From an uncultured Prochlorococcus sp. (GTDB taxonomy: Bacteria; Cyanobacteriota; Cyanobacteriia; PCC-6307; Cyanobiaceae), in contig CACNSV010000001.1 in assembly GCA_902623195.1 (NCBI GenBank), forward strand, positions 1 to 64,000: a stretch of 64,000 nt of DNA. Direction: 5' to 3'. The notes below the pieces were generated by a model that saw only the letters and a list, made by a program, of their open reading frames with translations, searched no databases and was not told the DNA's origin. Shown here piece after piece: positions 45,901 through 61,864 of the stretch. The position numbers were made by a program, and so were the translations under genes. The number at the start of each line of letters is the position of its first letter. The first letter of the stretch is position 1.

Positions 45901-46280
45901 ATTCGTTGGTAACCCAGCAGCCTCTCGGTGGTAAAGCTCAGCAGGGTGGGCAACGTTTAGGTGAAATGGAAGTTTGGGCATTAGAAGCATATGGAGCCGC
46001 GTATACATTGCAAGAATTATTAACAGTTAAATCTGATGATATGCAAGGTAGAAATGAAGCTCTTAATGCAATTGTCAAAGGTAAACCAATACCCAGACCT
46101 GGAACTCCTGAATCTTTTAAAGTTTTAATGAGAGAACTACAATCTTTAGGTCTTGATATTTCTGTTTATACAGATGAAGGTAAGGAAGTTGACTTAATGC
46201 AAGATGTTAAATCTAGAAGGAATACTCCTTCAAGACCAACTTATGAATCATTGGGGACTTCAGAGTATGAAGAAGATTAA
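42987..46280 (+). CDS. rpoB: RNA polymerase beta subunit
   Basis: 1097 aa; [39 protein letters not shown]. Confidence 0.99.
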   Translation: MSSSALQVTKTVTYLPDLVEVQRASFKWFLEKGLIEELQNFSPITDYTGKLELHFIGEEYRLKRPRHDVEEAKRRDATFASQMYVTCRLINKETGEIKEQEVFIGELPLMTERGTFIINGAERVIVNQIVRSPGVYFKDEQDKNGRRTYNASVIPNRGAWLKFETDKNNLLYVRVDKTRKINAHVLMRAMGLSDNDVIDKLRHPEFYKNSIDSANEEGITSEDQALLELYKKLRPGEPPSVSGGQQLLHSRFFDPKRYDLGRVGRYKINKKLRLTVPDNIRTLTHEDVLSTIDYLINLELDIGGASLDDIDHLGNRRVRSVGELLQNQVRVGLNRLERIIKERMTVGETDSLTPAQLVNPKPLVAAIKEFFGSSQLSQFMDQTNPLAELTHKRRISALGPGGLTRERAGFAVRDIHPSHYGRLCPIETPEGPNAGLINSLATHARVNEYGFIETPFWKVDKGRVVKSGKPIYLSADLEDECRVAPGDVATDEEGLILADLIPVRYRQDFEKVPPLQVDYVQLSPVQVISVATSLIPFLEHDDANRALMGSNMQRQAVPLLRPERPLVGTGLESQVARDSGMVPITKVNGTVSYVDANEIIVRDDEGNDHIHQLQKYQRSNQDTCLNQRPIVNNGDKVISGQVLADGSACEGGEIALGQNVLIAYMPWEGYNYEDAILVSERLVTDDLYTSVHIEKYEIEARQTKLGPEEITREIPNVSEDSLADLDEMGIIRTGAFVESGDILVGKVTPKGESDQPPEEKLLRAIFGEKARDVRDNSLRVPNTERGRVVDVRIYTREQGDELPPGANMVVRVYVAQRRKIQVGDKMAGRHGNKGIISRILPREDMPYLPDGTPVDIVLNPLGVPSRMNVGQVFELLMGWAASNLNCRVKVVPFDEMYGPEKSHQTVQAFLTEASKQKGKDWVYNPKDPGKLVLIDGRTGEPFDQPVAVGYSHFLKLVHLVDDKIHARSTGPYSLVTQQPLGGKAQQGGQRLGEMEVWALEAYGAAYTLQELLTVKSDDMQGRNEALNAIVKGKPIPRPGTPESFKVLMRELQSLGLDISVYTDEGKEVDLMQDVKSRRNTPSRPTYESLGTSEYEED

Positions 46281-46293
46281 ATCCGATTATTAA

Positions 46294-48222
<1,929 letters not shown>

Positions 48223-48249
48223 TCATAACAAGACATCTAACACTAATAA

Positions 48250-52359
<4,110 letters not shown>

Positions 52360-52376
52360 GCTATTATTATTTTTGA

Positions 52377-53603
<1,227 letters not shown>

Positions 53604-53682
53604 ATTTGAAATCAACTAATTTTTAGTAATAATTTTAAATTCTTCAATAAAAAAGCTAGTATTAATTAAATCAAATAATTTA

Positions 53683-53808
53683 GTGAGCTTTATTAGAACC
53701 AAATTACTTCCTGTAATGATTGTAATTCTTTTTGGAGTTGCATTTTTTGCTGTTAGTGCAAGAATTTGGTTGCCTGGTGATATGATGTCCCCTGCTCCTA
53801 TTAGTTAA
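53683..53808 (+). CDS. Small single-TM hypothetical peptide, 41 aa, GTG start
   Basis: VSFIRTKLLPVMIVILFGVAFFAVSARIWLPGDMMSPAPIS: coherent TM helix plus Pro-rich tail between rlmN and the next gene. Confidence 0.6.
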   Translation: MSFIRTKLLPVMIVILFGVAFFAVSARIWLPGDMMSPAPIS

Positions 53809-53814
53809 TACTTT

Positions 53815-54597
53815 TTGTGTTCAATGATTAATTACAAAAAAGAATTAAATGATGATAGTTTGGCAGATATAGCTATTGATCCAGATATTTTAGCTAAAGA
53901 GTTAGCTGTTGATTTTGAAGTTGATCCTCTTGAGGAAATTGATAAAGATGGCTTCTCAAAAGATAGTTTAGATATATCTTCTTCATGTGATCAGGCTTTA
54001 GAATATTTGAAAGGGGACAAGGAAAAGCGAATTCAAGGTTTAAAAATTTTTTGTGAATATCGTGATGAAAGGTCTTTCCCTCTTTTACTACCATTGTTAG
54101 ATCAATCTTGCCCTGTGGAGAGAATGAGCGCTGTATATGCCTTAGGTCGAAATCCTTGTCCTGATGCTGTAAGTAAATTAGTTAGTTTGTTAGAGTCTGA
54201 TGACAATGCTTATGTTAGAAGGGCTACAGCTTGGAGCTTAGCAAATTATGATAATCAAATTGTATTACGTCCTTTAATAAAAGCCTTACAGAATGATGTC
54301 TCCGCAGTAAGACTTTGGGCCTCAAGCTCTCTCGCAGAGATTGGCAGTATTTCAAATGACAATGCACAATTAGCTTCTGAACAATTATTAATAAGTCTAA
54401 AAATTGATAATGAGCCTATTGTTAGGAGTAATTGTATTTGGTCCTTATGCAGGCTTTATCAAAAATTAAGTAATAAATTGCAAGATTTATTTATAGATGA
54501 ATGTACAAAAATTGCTTTATTTGACTCTGAACCTTCTGTTATGGAAGAGGCTAAGACTGCGCTTGATTCAATGGGGATGAAAGGATTTTATAAATAA
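53815..54597 (+). CDS. HEAT-repeat (PBS lyase-like) protein; start likely ATG 53824
   Basis: CPVERMSAVYALGRNPCPDAVSKLVSLLESDDNAYVRRATAWSLANYDN repeats. Confidence 0.85.
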   Translation: MCSMINYKKELNDDSLADIAIDPDILAKELAVDFEVDPLEEIDKDGFSKDSLDISSSCDQALEYLKGDKEKRIQGLKIFCEYRDERSFPLLLPLLDQSCPVERMSAVYALGRNPCPDAVSKLVSLLESDDNAYVRRATAWSLANYDNQIVLRPLIKALQNDVSAVRLWASSSLAEIGSISNDNAQLASEQLLISLKIDNEPIVRSNCIWSLCRLYQKLSNKLQDLFIDECTKIALFDSEPSVMEEAKTALDSMGMKGFYK

Positions 54598-54714
54598 TTT
54601 ATTTGGATATTGAAATATTTTATATCCAATAATGAAAACAAAGTTACGTTATCAACTGAAAGCAAAAAATTTAGTTATTTTATATAAAGTATAAGTACTT
54701 AGTGTGTTAATCTA

Positions 54715-54930
54715 ATGCCACAAAGAACATTAAGATTCAAAATTTATCAAGATGGACGTGTCCATGAAACGGTAGAAGGTTTTGAAGGTGAATCCTGTAA
54801 TGATGCAACTAAGAATTTAGAAGATGCTCTTGGAGAAGTTAAAACTAAGAGATTAACAACAGACTCATTTGTCATTAATCAAGTCAACAATTCCAATCAA
54901 TTAAAAAACGAATCTAATGTCACATTTTAG
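54715..54930 (+). CDS. DUF2997 family protein
   Basis: LRFKIYQDGRVHETVEGFEGESCNDATKNLEDALGEV; next to Ycf35. Confidence 0.82.
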   Translation: MPQRTLRFKIYQDGRVHETVEGFEGESCNDATKNLEDALGEVKTKRLTTDSFVINQVNNSNQLKNESNVTF

Positions 54931-55309
54931 TACTATTAAAACTAAACTTAGAGAGACTGAGCCTTTAGTAAAAGCCCTAGCTCAATTAGGTTATAATCCT
55001 AACCAAGATGAAAAATTTGTAAAAGGCTATCAAGGAAAATTCACTGCAGTTGATATCAGTTTAGATTTACCAGAAAATACCAAGGTTGGTTTTAAGTGGG
55101 ACAACAAAACTAATACCTATGAGTTAGTTACTGATTTAGATTTATGGAAGTATAATTTACCAGTTGAAAGATTTATTTCAAAAGTTACACAGATGTATGC
55201 ATATCAAACAATATTATTCCAAACACAAAAAGATGGATATGAAATTATTGAACAAAAGAATGAGAATGATGGATCCATAGAATTAGTCCTCACAAAATGG
55301 GAATCATAA
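54917..55309 (+). CDS. ycf35: Ycf35 / DUF1257 family protein
   Basis: MSHFSTIKTKLRETEPLVKALAQLGYNP; WKYNLPVERFISKVTQMYAYQTI. Confidence 0.88.
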   Translation: MSHFSTIKTKLRETEPLVKALAQLGYNPNQDEKFVKGYQGKFTAVDISLDLPENTKVGFKWDNKTNTYELVTDLDLWKYNLPVERFISKVTQMYAYQTILFQTQKDGYEIIEQKNENDGSIELVLTKWES

Positions 55310-55312
55310 GGT

Positions 55313-55786
55313 TTGGATTTTGATCCTTCTACCGCATATGATTTAAACGAAGAAATTTTAGAGACTTCTTCGTTTAAATCTTTTGTAAAAATTGATTCTA
55401 ATTCTAATTCAGTAGATGAGATTAATAATGATAATGTAGCTGCATTTCATGAATATATTGAGTCTAATGATATTTCTGGATTTGAACCTGTCCTTGGTGG
55501 CGAATTGACTGAAAAAGCAATCTGGGTTGATGAAGCTGCTTGTATAGGGTGTCAGTATTGTGTTCATGTCGCTACTAATACATTTATTGTTGATGAGGAT
55601 CTCGGAAGAGCGAGGGTTATTCGACAGAATGGAGATGATCTTAAAGTAGTTCAAGAAGCAATGGATACATGTCCAGTTGATTGTATGCATTGGGTTGAAT
55701 TCGAAGATCTTGATAGATTAGAAGCCAGTTTAAATAGGGATATGTTTCAATCATTAGGCAAATTACCTAGGGTAAATAAACACTAA
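55313..55786 (+). CDS. Ferredoxin-like [4Fe-4S] protein with N-terminal extension
   Basis: AACIGCQYCVHVATNTF...DTCPVDCMHWV; TTG start; directly follows ycf35. Confidence 0.85.
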   Translation: MDFDPSTAYDLNEEILETSSFKSFVKIDSNSNSVDEINNDNVAAFHEYIESNDISGFEPVLGGELTEKAIWVDEAACIGCQYCVHVATNTFIVDEDLGRARVIRQNGDDLKVVQEAMDTCPVDCMHWVEFEDLDRLEASLNRDMFQSLGKLPRVNKH

Positions 55787-55795
55787 AAAAATTAA

Positions 55796-56995
55796 ATGAC
55801 ATTACCATATCGTCGGTTTGGCAGGACAAACATTGATATGCCAGTGTTATCTCTAGGTGGAATGAGATTTCAAAAAAGTTGGAAACAATTAGAAATATCA
55901 GAAATATCGAAAGAGGAACAAAATAAAGTAATGAAGGCTTTAGAGTTAGCAGATTTATATGGTTTACATCATATTGAAACTGCTCGACACTATGGTACTT
56001 CTGAATTGCAATTAGGTTCTGCATTTAAAAATATGGATATAAACTCTAAAATTATTCAAACTAAAATTCCTCCTAATGAAGATGTAAATGAGTTTCAAGA
56101 TGAGCTAAAAACGAGTTTTCAAAAACTAGGAATAAAAAAAATTGATCTTCTTGCTATTCACGGCATAAATACTTTTGAACATCTTCAACAAGCCATAAGG
56201 GAAGGAGGATGTGTTGATGCTCTTAGAAAGTGGCAAAAAGATAATTTGATTGGGCACATTGGATTCTCTACTCATGGATCATTAAGCCTTATTCAAAAGG
56301 CAATATCCTCCAATAAATTTGATTTTGTTAATTTGCACTGGTATTTTATAAATCAGACAAATATCAAAGCAATAAGATTAGCTGAAAAATTTGATTTAGG
56401 GGTTTTCATAATTAGTCCAACTGATAAGGGTGGACATTTGCACACACCTTCAGAAAAAATTTATAAACTTTGTAAGCCTATCCATCCAATAGTTTTTAAC
56501 GATTTATTTTGCTTGAGTGATAATTCTGTTCATACACTAAGTGTAGGTGTTGCTAAAGAATCTGATTTTGATTATCACTTAGAGGCTATATCCCTGCTGC
56601 ATAAATCAAATTATTTAGTTTCTTCCATTGAGAGTAAATTGACTAAAGAATTAATCAAAGTTTTGGGTGATGATTGGTATCACAATTGGGATAAGAATTT
56701 ACCAACATGGAAAAATACTCCAGGAGAAATTAATATTCCAGTGCTTCTTTGGTTATCCAATTTGCTTGAAGCATGGGATTTAGAAAGTTTTACTAAAGCA
56801 AGATATCAATTGCTAGGTAACGGAGGACATTGGTTCCCTGGTAATAATGCAAATTTGTTGGATGTTAGTGTCACTGAAGATGATCTATATAAATCATTGA
56901 TTAATCATAGTAACCCTAAAAAAGTAATAAAAAAAATTAGATATTTAAAAAGAAAATTTGGGACAGAAAAACAGGCTAGATTATCATCAGCATAA
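55796..56995 (+). CDS. Aldo/keto reductase family oxidoreductase
   Basis: YRRFGRTNIDMPVLSLGGMRF, ETARHYGTSELQLG, IIQTKI, LLAIHGI; 399 aa. Confidence 0.9.
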   Translation: MTLPYRRFGRTNIDMPVLSLGGMRFQKSWKQLEISEISKEEQNKVMKALELADLYGLHHIETARHYGTSELQLGSAFKNMDINSKIIQTKIPPNEDVNEFQDELKTSFQKLGIKKIDLLAIHGINTFEHLQQAIREGGCVDALRKWQKDNLIGHIGFSTHGSLSLIQKAISSNKFDFVNLHWYFINQTNIKAIRLAEKFDLGVFIISPTDKGGHLHTPSEKIYKLCKPIHPIVFNDLFCLSDNSVHTLSVGVAKESDFDYHLEAISLLHKSNYLVSSIESKLTKELIKVLGDDWYHNWDKNLPTWKNTPGEINIPVLLWLSNLLEAWDLESFTKARYQLLGNGGHWFPGNNANLLDVSVTEDDLYKSLINHSNPKKVIKKIRYLKRKFGTEKQARLSSA

Positions 56996-56997
56996 AT

Positions 56998-57720
56998 CTA
57001 TAAAGGATATTTTGTAGGTTTACCTATAGATCTTGGATAGCAATCAGGGCAATTTTGCTCTGGTTTGATAAAAATAATATTTCTTTCTCCTTTGCCTTTA
57101 GGAAGTTGAGTTTTCTTGATTTCTGAAATAGAACCTTTTAATTTATCCAAAGAATTTCTCATTTGAATCTCATCTTTTTTATTCCATTTGCCACAATAAA
57201 GCAATCCACTTCCACTCTTATTTAGCATTGGCAATATATATTCTGTAACGGTTGAAGGTGAGCCAACTGCTCTAGTCGTGCCAATATCAAATATATTTCT
57301 ATATGAAGCATTATGAGCAATTTTTTCGATCCTATCGTTTATTACAAATATCTTATTACTAAAGTTTAAGGTATCAATAATTTGTCTTAATGCATCTGTT
57401 TTTTTTTTAGACGAATCAACTAAATATACCTCTGAATTTGGATGTGTTATTGCGTAAGCCAATCCAGGGAAACCGCACCCTGAACCAATATCAACAAATT
57501 TTTTATTATCAAAAATTTTATTTGTCCCTAAGTAAAATGGCCAAATACTATCATATATTTGTGATATCCAATAATCATCCCCATCAACAAGTCGGGTTAA
57601 ATTTGTATGTTTATTAATTTCACTTAAAATTTTCTGTAATTTTTTAAATAATTCAATCTCATTACTATTAAGAATTTCATTAAGATCCTTAAATTGTATT
57701 ATTTGCATCATATTTTTCAA
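56998..57720 (-). CDS. rsmG: 16S rRNA (guanine527-N7)-methyltransferase RsmG
   Basis: FVDIGSGCGFPGLAYAITHPNSEVYLVDSSKKKTDAL; TTRAVGSP. Confidence 0.95.
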   Translation of the reverse strand: MKNMMQIIQFKDLNEILNSNEIELFKKLQKILSEINKHTNLTRLVDGDDYWISQIYDSIWPFYLGTNKIFDNKKFVDIGSGCGFPGLAYAITHPNSEVYLVDSSKKKTDALRQIIDTLNFSNKIFVINDRIEKIAHNASYRNIFDIGTTRAVGSPSTVTEYILPMLNKSGSGLLYCGKWNKKDEIQMRNSLDKLKGSISEIKKTQLPKGKGERNIIFIKPEQNCPDCYPRSIGKPTKYPL

Positions 57721-57799
57721 TTAAATTTTTAATTTTATGTTTTTATATAGCATTAACTTTAATTTAAATACATTACAATGAATTTGATAGCTAATAATT

Positions 57800-58246
57800 T
57801 TGAAAGGAGAAAAAGATTACTATAAAATACTTGGGGTTCATGAGAAAGCTTCAACTCATGAATTAAGAAAAGCTTTTTGCAAACTGACTAAGGAATTACA
57901 TCCTGATACTACCACTCTAAATTTAGATGATGCGAAAATAAAACTTCAAACGGTAATGGAAGCTTATGAAAATTTAAATAATCCTTATTTGAGAAATATA
58001 TATGATAATAAAATTCAAAACAATTTAGCAAGTAAAACAAAATATAAGAGACCTATTATTAACACTTATACAGCTGATTCTAAAATAGCTAATTCGATTG
58101 GAGATAGGAGACCATTCTCAAATGGAGAAATGTTCTCATTACTATTATTAGTAATTGTTATTTTGGCATGTTTATTATTTGCTGTATTATTTGCTAACTT
58201 TACAGGCAAAGAAATAGATTCTATGCCTATATGGTTGATGAAATAG
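57800..58246 (+). CDS. DnaJ-domain membrane protein
   Basis: DYYKILGVHEKASTHELRKAFCKLTKELHPDTT (HPD); C-terminal TM; TTG start. Confidence 0.9.
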   Translation: MKGEKDYYKILGVHEKASTHELRKAFCKLTKELHPDTTTLNLDDAKIKLQTVMEAYENLNNPYLRNIYDNKIQNNLASKTKYKRPIINTYTADSKIANSIGDRRPFSNGEMFSLLLLVIVILACLLFAVLFANFTGKEIDSMPIWLMK

Positions 58247-58437
58247 TTTTATTGATTAACTTAACAAACTAATTATTTAAGTTTTTTAATAATAAATAAA
58301 CTAAGAACTTTTGAATCCTTATTAATCTTTTCAATAGATATCAAATAATAATTTAAATTAAGAAGGAGTAAGTACCATATGTATTCTCTTATTTCCAAAA
58401 AAATAATTTTTATTTTTAATTTCAAATATCTTAAGAA

Positions 58438-59742
58438 TTATAAGTTTGAAAGTATATCATGGATAATTTCATAACTATTTTCTAATTGTTTATCTGTGAT
58501 GCATAAAGGTGGTAGTAAATAAATTACATTGCCAAGTGGTCTAATAAAAAGTCCTTTCTCTATGGCAAGTAATTTTATCTTTTTACCAATCGTATTTAGA
58601 TATCCAGAATTATTACCTATTTCCAAATCGAAAGCTATGATTGTCCCACAGATTCTTATTTTTTTGACAAAAGGTAAATGATTTAATTTATTTATAAAAA
58701 ATAAATGTTTCTCTTCAAATTTAAGATATTTATTAGGTTCATTTTCAAGAAGATCTAAACTTGCATTTGCAGCTGCACATCCAAGTGGATTAGCTGTAAA
58801 ACTATGACCATGCCAAAATGTTTTTTCTGGAGATTCACTAACAAAAGATTGAAAAATTTCTTCTTTCGAAAGTGTTATTCCCATAGGTAAGAAACCAGAT
58901 GTTAAACCTTTAGAGATTGCAATTAAATCTGGTTGAATCTTCGCTTTTTGAAAAGCAAACAAACTTCCAGTTCTGCCAAAACCAGTCATTACTTCATCTG
59001 CTATTAGAAGAGAATTATGAAGGCTCACTAATTCTGAAACCTTTTTTATAAATTCTGGTCTTACCATATTCATACCACCTGCACCTTGTAAAATAGGCTC
59101 GACAATAACTGCTACAGTAGGTTGCTTTAAAAGTTCACACAGTTTTTTAATAGAAAATTCTTCTTTCTTTTCAATACCATCATCTCCTATCCATGTTGAA
59201 GGCCATGGCACCCTTTTAACTGGAAACATTAACTTCTCAAAACTTTCGTTAAATATATTTCTTTCACCTAAGGCCATCGCACCAAAAGTGTCTCCATGAT
59301 AAGCACCTTCAAAAGCAATAATTTGATTTCTTATTTCACCATTATTTTGCCACCATTGATAAGCAATTTTAAGAGCTACTTCAACAGCAGTTGATCCGTT
59401 ATCTGAAAAAAACAATCGTTCTAATTTAGTTAATTTGCTAAGCCTTTCTGCTAGTTTTTTTGCCTGAGGATGAAGGAAATCAGCAAAAATAACTTGTTCT
59501 AATGTCTTGGCTTGATTTGATATCGCATTGGCTATGAATTCATTTCCATGTCCATGAAGAGTAACCCACCAGCTACTAATCCCATCAATTAATTCTTTTT
59601 CAGGATTTACAGTATATAAAGAAGCATCTTTACCATGGCTGACTTCGATTTGAGCCTTATTTGTTTGAATCTGAGTAAAAGGTGGCCAAATATTAGGGTG
59701 CCAATCATTATTAAATGAATTTGAATTATGTATCATAATCAA
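58438..59742 (-). CDS. bioA: Adenosylmethionine-8-amino-7-oxononanoate aminotransferase
   Basis: HPNIWPPFTQIQ, LFFSDNGSTAVEVALK, LLIADEVMTGFGRTGSLFAF; bio cluster. Confidence 0.96.
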   Translation of the reverse strand: MIMIHNSNSFNNDWHPNIWPPFTQIQTNKAQIEVSHGKDASLYTVNPEKELIDGISSWWVTLHGHGNEFIANAISNQAKTLEQVIFADFLHPQAKKLAERLSKLTKLERLFFSDNGSTAVEVALKIAYQWWQNNGEIRNQIIAFEGAYHGDTFGAMALGERNIFNESFEKLMFPVKRVPWPSTWIGDDGIEKKEEFSIKKLCELLKQPTVAVIVEPILQGAGGMNMVRPEFIKKVSELVSLHNSLLIADEVMTGFGRTGSLFAFQKAKIQPDLIAISKGLTSGFLPMGITLSKEEIFQSFVSESPEKTFWHGHSFTANPLGCAAANASLDLLENEPNKYLKFEEKHLFFINKLNHLPFVKKIRICGTIIAFDLEIGNNSGYLNTIGKKIKLLAIEKGLFIRPLGNVIYLLPPLCITDKQLENSYEIIHDILSNL

Positions 59743-60401
59743 TATTTACTATCTAGTGTTTGATTTAATATTTGTTCCATTTTAAGATCTTTCCATAATA
59801 AATCTAAATTATCAATACTTAAATTTTTAATCAAAGGGAATTCAGCGATAATTGGTAATCCACTAAAAAGTTTTAAAGTTTGTGGATTATCTAAATGTTT
59901 TTTGCCATTTATAATAAGACCTAAAATAGGAATGTTTCTTTTTCTGAGTGCCTCAATACTTAAAAGTGTGTGGTTTAGTGTCCCAAGAGAGCTCCTACAA
60001 ACAAGTATTACTGGTAAGTTCCAAATTTTTATTTGATCAATCTGTAAAAAATCTCTCGTTATTGGAACCATAAGCCCACCTGCTGTTTCAATTAACAGTG
60101 CCTTTTCGATGTTTGGCAAATTTAAATTTGATTTATTAATTTTTACATTATCAATTTCCGCAGCCCAATGAGGTGATACGGGATTATTGAAAATGTAGGC
60201 TTCCTTTAAGATCTTTTTTTGACTGATTTGGCTAACTCTTTTTACATATTCACTATCAGTCTCACCTTCAATTCCACTTTGTATAGGTTTCCAATAATAA
60301 CAATTAAGTCCTCTAACTAAAAATGAGCTAATTAATGTTTTACCAACATCAGTATCAGTTCCGCATACAATAAATTGAAAATTTTGATTAGTAATTTTCA
60401 T
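59739..60401 (-). CDS. bioD: Dethiobiotin synthetase
   Basis: VCGTDTDVGKTLISSFLVRGL, YWKPIQSG, LIETAGGLMVPI. Confidence 0.95.
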   Translation of the reverse strand: MKITNQNFQFIVCGTDTDVGKTLISSFLVRGLNCYYWKPIQSGIEGETDSEYVKRVSQISQKKILKEAYIFNNPVSPHWAAEIDNVKINKSNLNLPNIEKALLIETAGGLMVPITRDFLQIDQIKIWNLPVILVCRSSLGTLNHTLLSIEALRKRNIPILGLIINGKKHLDNPQTLKLFSGLPIIAEFPLIKNLSIDNLDLLWKDLKMEQILNQTLDSKY

Positions 60402-61156
60402 TTCTTTAGAATTAATATACTAATAGACCAAGTTAAATTTACCTTCTCATATTGATCTTTGGGCCATTTCTTTTGCATTAACTTTAATTCTGAAACCGTT
60501 TTTCTTCTACTTTGTGTAGTATGAGCTCCTATATTAATTATACTTTTAAAAAGTTTATAAATATTTGGAAAAGTTTCCCTATATTTCAATTCTTTGATTA
60601 GAAATATTTCATTTTCTTTTACAAATTTTTTTATGATATTTGTACATGGCAAAGAAATACCACTGTACTCTATATTGTTTTTTTTACATGTTTCTCTCCA
60701 TTCTGGAAAACTTTTATTATTAGGAAACAAAACTATGAGAAAACCTCCAGGTTCTAATCTGCTATACCATTTTCTCAACTTCTTCTCAGGTTCGTTCAAC
60801 CAATGAAAGCAGAAAGAAGAAGTAATTAGACTTGCTTCATTTATATAGGCAGGCAAGTCAATATTTAAATCCCATAATATGGTCTGACTATTTTTTTTAT
60901 TTTCTTTAAGCATATTAGGACTAAAGTCAATTCGAATAACTTTTATATTCGTAAAATTTTTTTCTAATAGATCAGCTAAATAACCTGTACCCGCTCCTAA
61001 ATCAATCCATTCTCCAATTTGAGGTTCTAATTCTTTAATGATAAGCATTAGCTTATTTGCAAAATGCTTTTGAACACAGGAATGATTTGAATAATAATGA
61101 GCAGCGTTATTGAAATTATTATTTATTTTTTTATTCCAATAGTTATTTACCATCAT
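60398..61156 (-). CDS. bioC: Malonyl-ACP O-methyltransferase BioC-like
   Basis: FNNAAHYYSNHSCVQKHFANKL, WIDLGAGTGYLADLL; in bio cluster. Confidence 0.9.
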   Translation of the reverse strand: MMVNNYWNKKINNNFNNAAHYYSNHSCVQKHFANKLMLIIKELEPQIGEWIDLGAGTGYLADLLEKNFTNIKVIRIDFSPNMLKENKKNSQTILWDLNIDLPAYINEASLITSSFCFHWLNEPEKKLRKWYSRLEPGGFLIVLFPNNKSFPEWRETCKKNNIEYSGISLPCTNIIKKFVKENEIFLIKELKYRETFPNIYKLFKSIINIGAHTTQSRRKTVSELKLMQKKWPKDQYEKVNLTWSISILILKK

Positions 61157-61165
61157 TAAAAATAT

Positions 61166-61864
61166 CTATAACCAATCTTTAAGGATTTTTACAATACAAT
61201 TATTATCTATTAAGTGACCTTGATTTTCAATTTGCACTAATTTAGGTTTATTTATTAGAAAATTATTTAATAAATTAATAAATTCATCAAAAGCATATTC
61301 TTTGAGAATAAAATCATTTTTAGATTTAATTATTAAAACTTGAGCATGTTCTGAAAATAAATTAAATGTATTGCATTGTAAATATAACTTCTGAAAATCA
61401 TTTAATAAACTTTTTAAATTAACTTGTTTTGAGTTCAGATTTAAAAAAGATTTAAATGTAATATCAACTTTATTTGGCATAAATGATCTATTAATGAACT
61501 CTTCTAACATAAAGTGCACTTCACGAGCGTTAATTTTTTTTTCCATTCTGCGGAGTGTTCTTATCGTTATATCGCTTTCATTATTTGTGGGTACGAAATT
61601 GAAGAAGGAATTTATTAATACTATATGAGATGCTTCTTTAAGAATCTCTTTCTCAATTAAATGGATACCTAGAGAATGACATAAAGCAACTTTTTTATTT
61701 TTATCTGAATCAGTTTTGATCCATTTAACTTTAATGCAAGAATCTGAATAATAACCTCTATCATTATCTTGCCAGGTCCAATTTTGTCTAATAAACTCTT
61801 CTTTTAACTTGTTCCAGATACTTTGATCAAATCCCCATCCGTGTTGTGAAATGATTTGGTTCAT
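61166..61864 (-). CDS. bioK: Alpha/beta hydrolase, probable pimeloyl-ACP methyl ester esterase BioK
   Basis: Position between bioF and bioC; HGWGFDQSIWNKL, LCHSLGIHL (GxSxG-like nucleophile elbow), QGHLID His. Confidence 0.8.
   Translation of the reverse strand: MNQIISQHGWGFDQSIWNKLKEEFIRQNWTWQDNDRGYYSDSCIKVKWIKTDSDKNKKVALCHSLGIHLIEKEILKEASHIVLINSFFNFVPTNNESDITIRTLRRMEKKINAREVHFMLEEFINRSFMPNKVDITFKSFLNLNSKQVNLKSLLNDFQKLYLQCNTFNLFSEHAQVLIIKSKNDFILKEYAFDEFINLLNNFLINKPKLVQIENQGHLIDNNCIVKILKDWL

Noticed and set aside
44338-46008. Antisense ORFs within rpoB (44338..44682, 45248..45460, 45328..45543, 45631..46008)
   Set aside because: Opposite-strand reading of a highly conserved gene; composition and lack of motifs indicate chance ORFs.
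54603-54629. TTGGATAT-N11-ATATCCAA inverted repeat downstream of the HEAT gene
   Set aside because: Possible weak terminator, but only two G-C pairs and no T-run; not strong enough to call.
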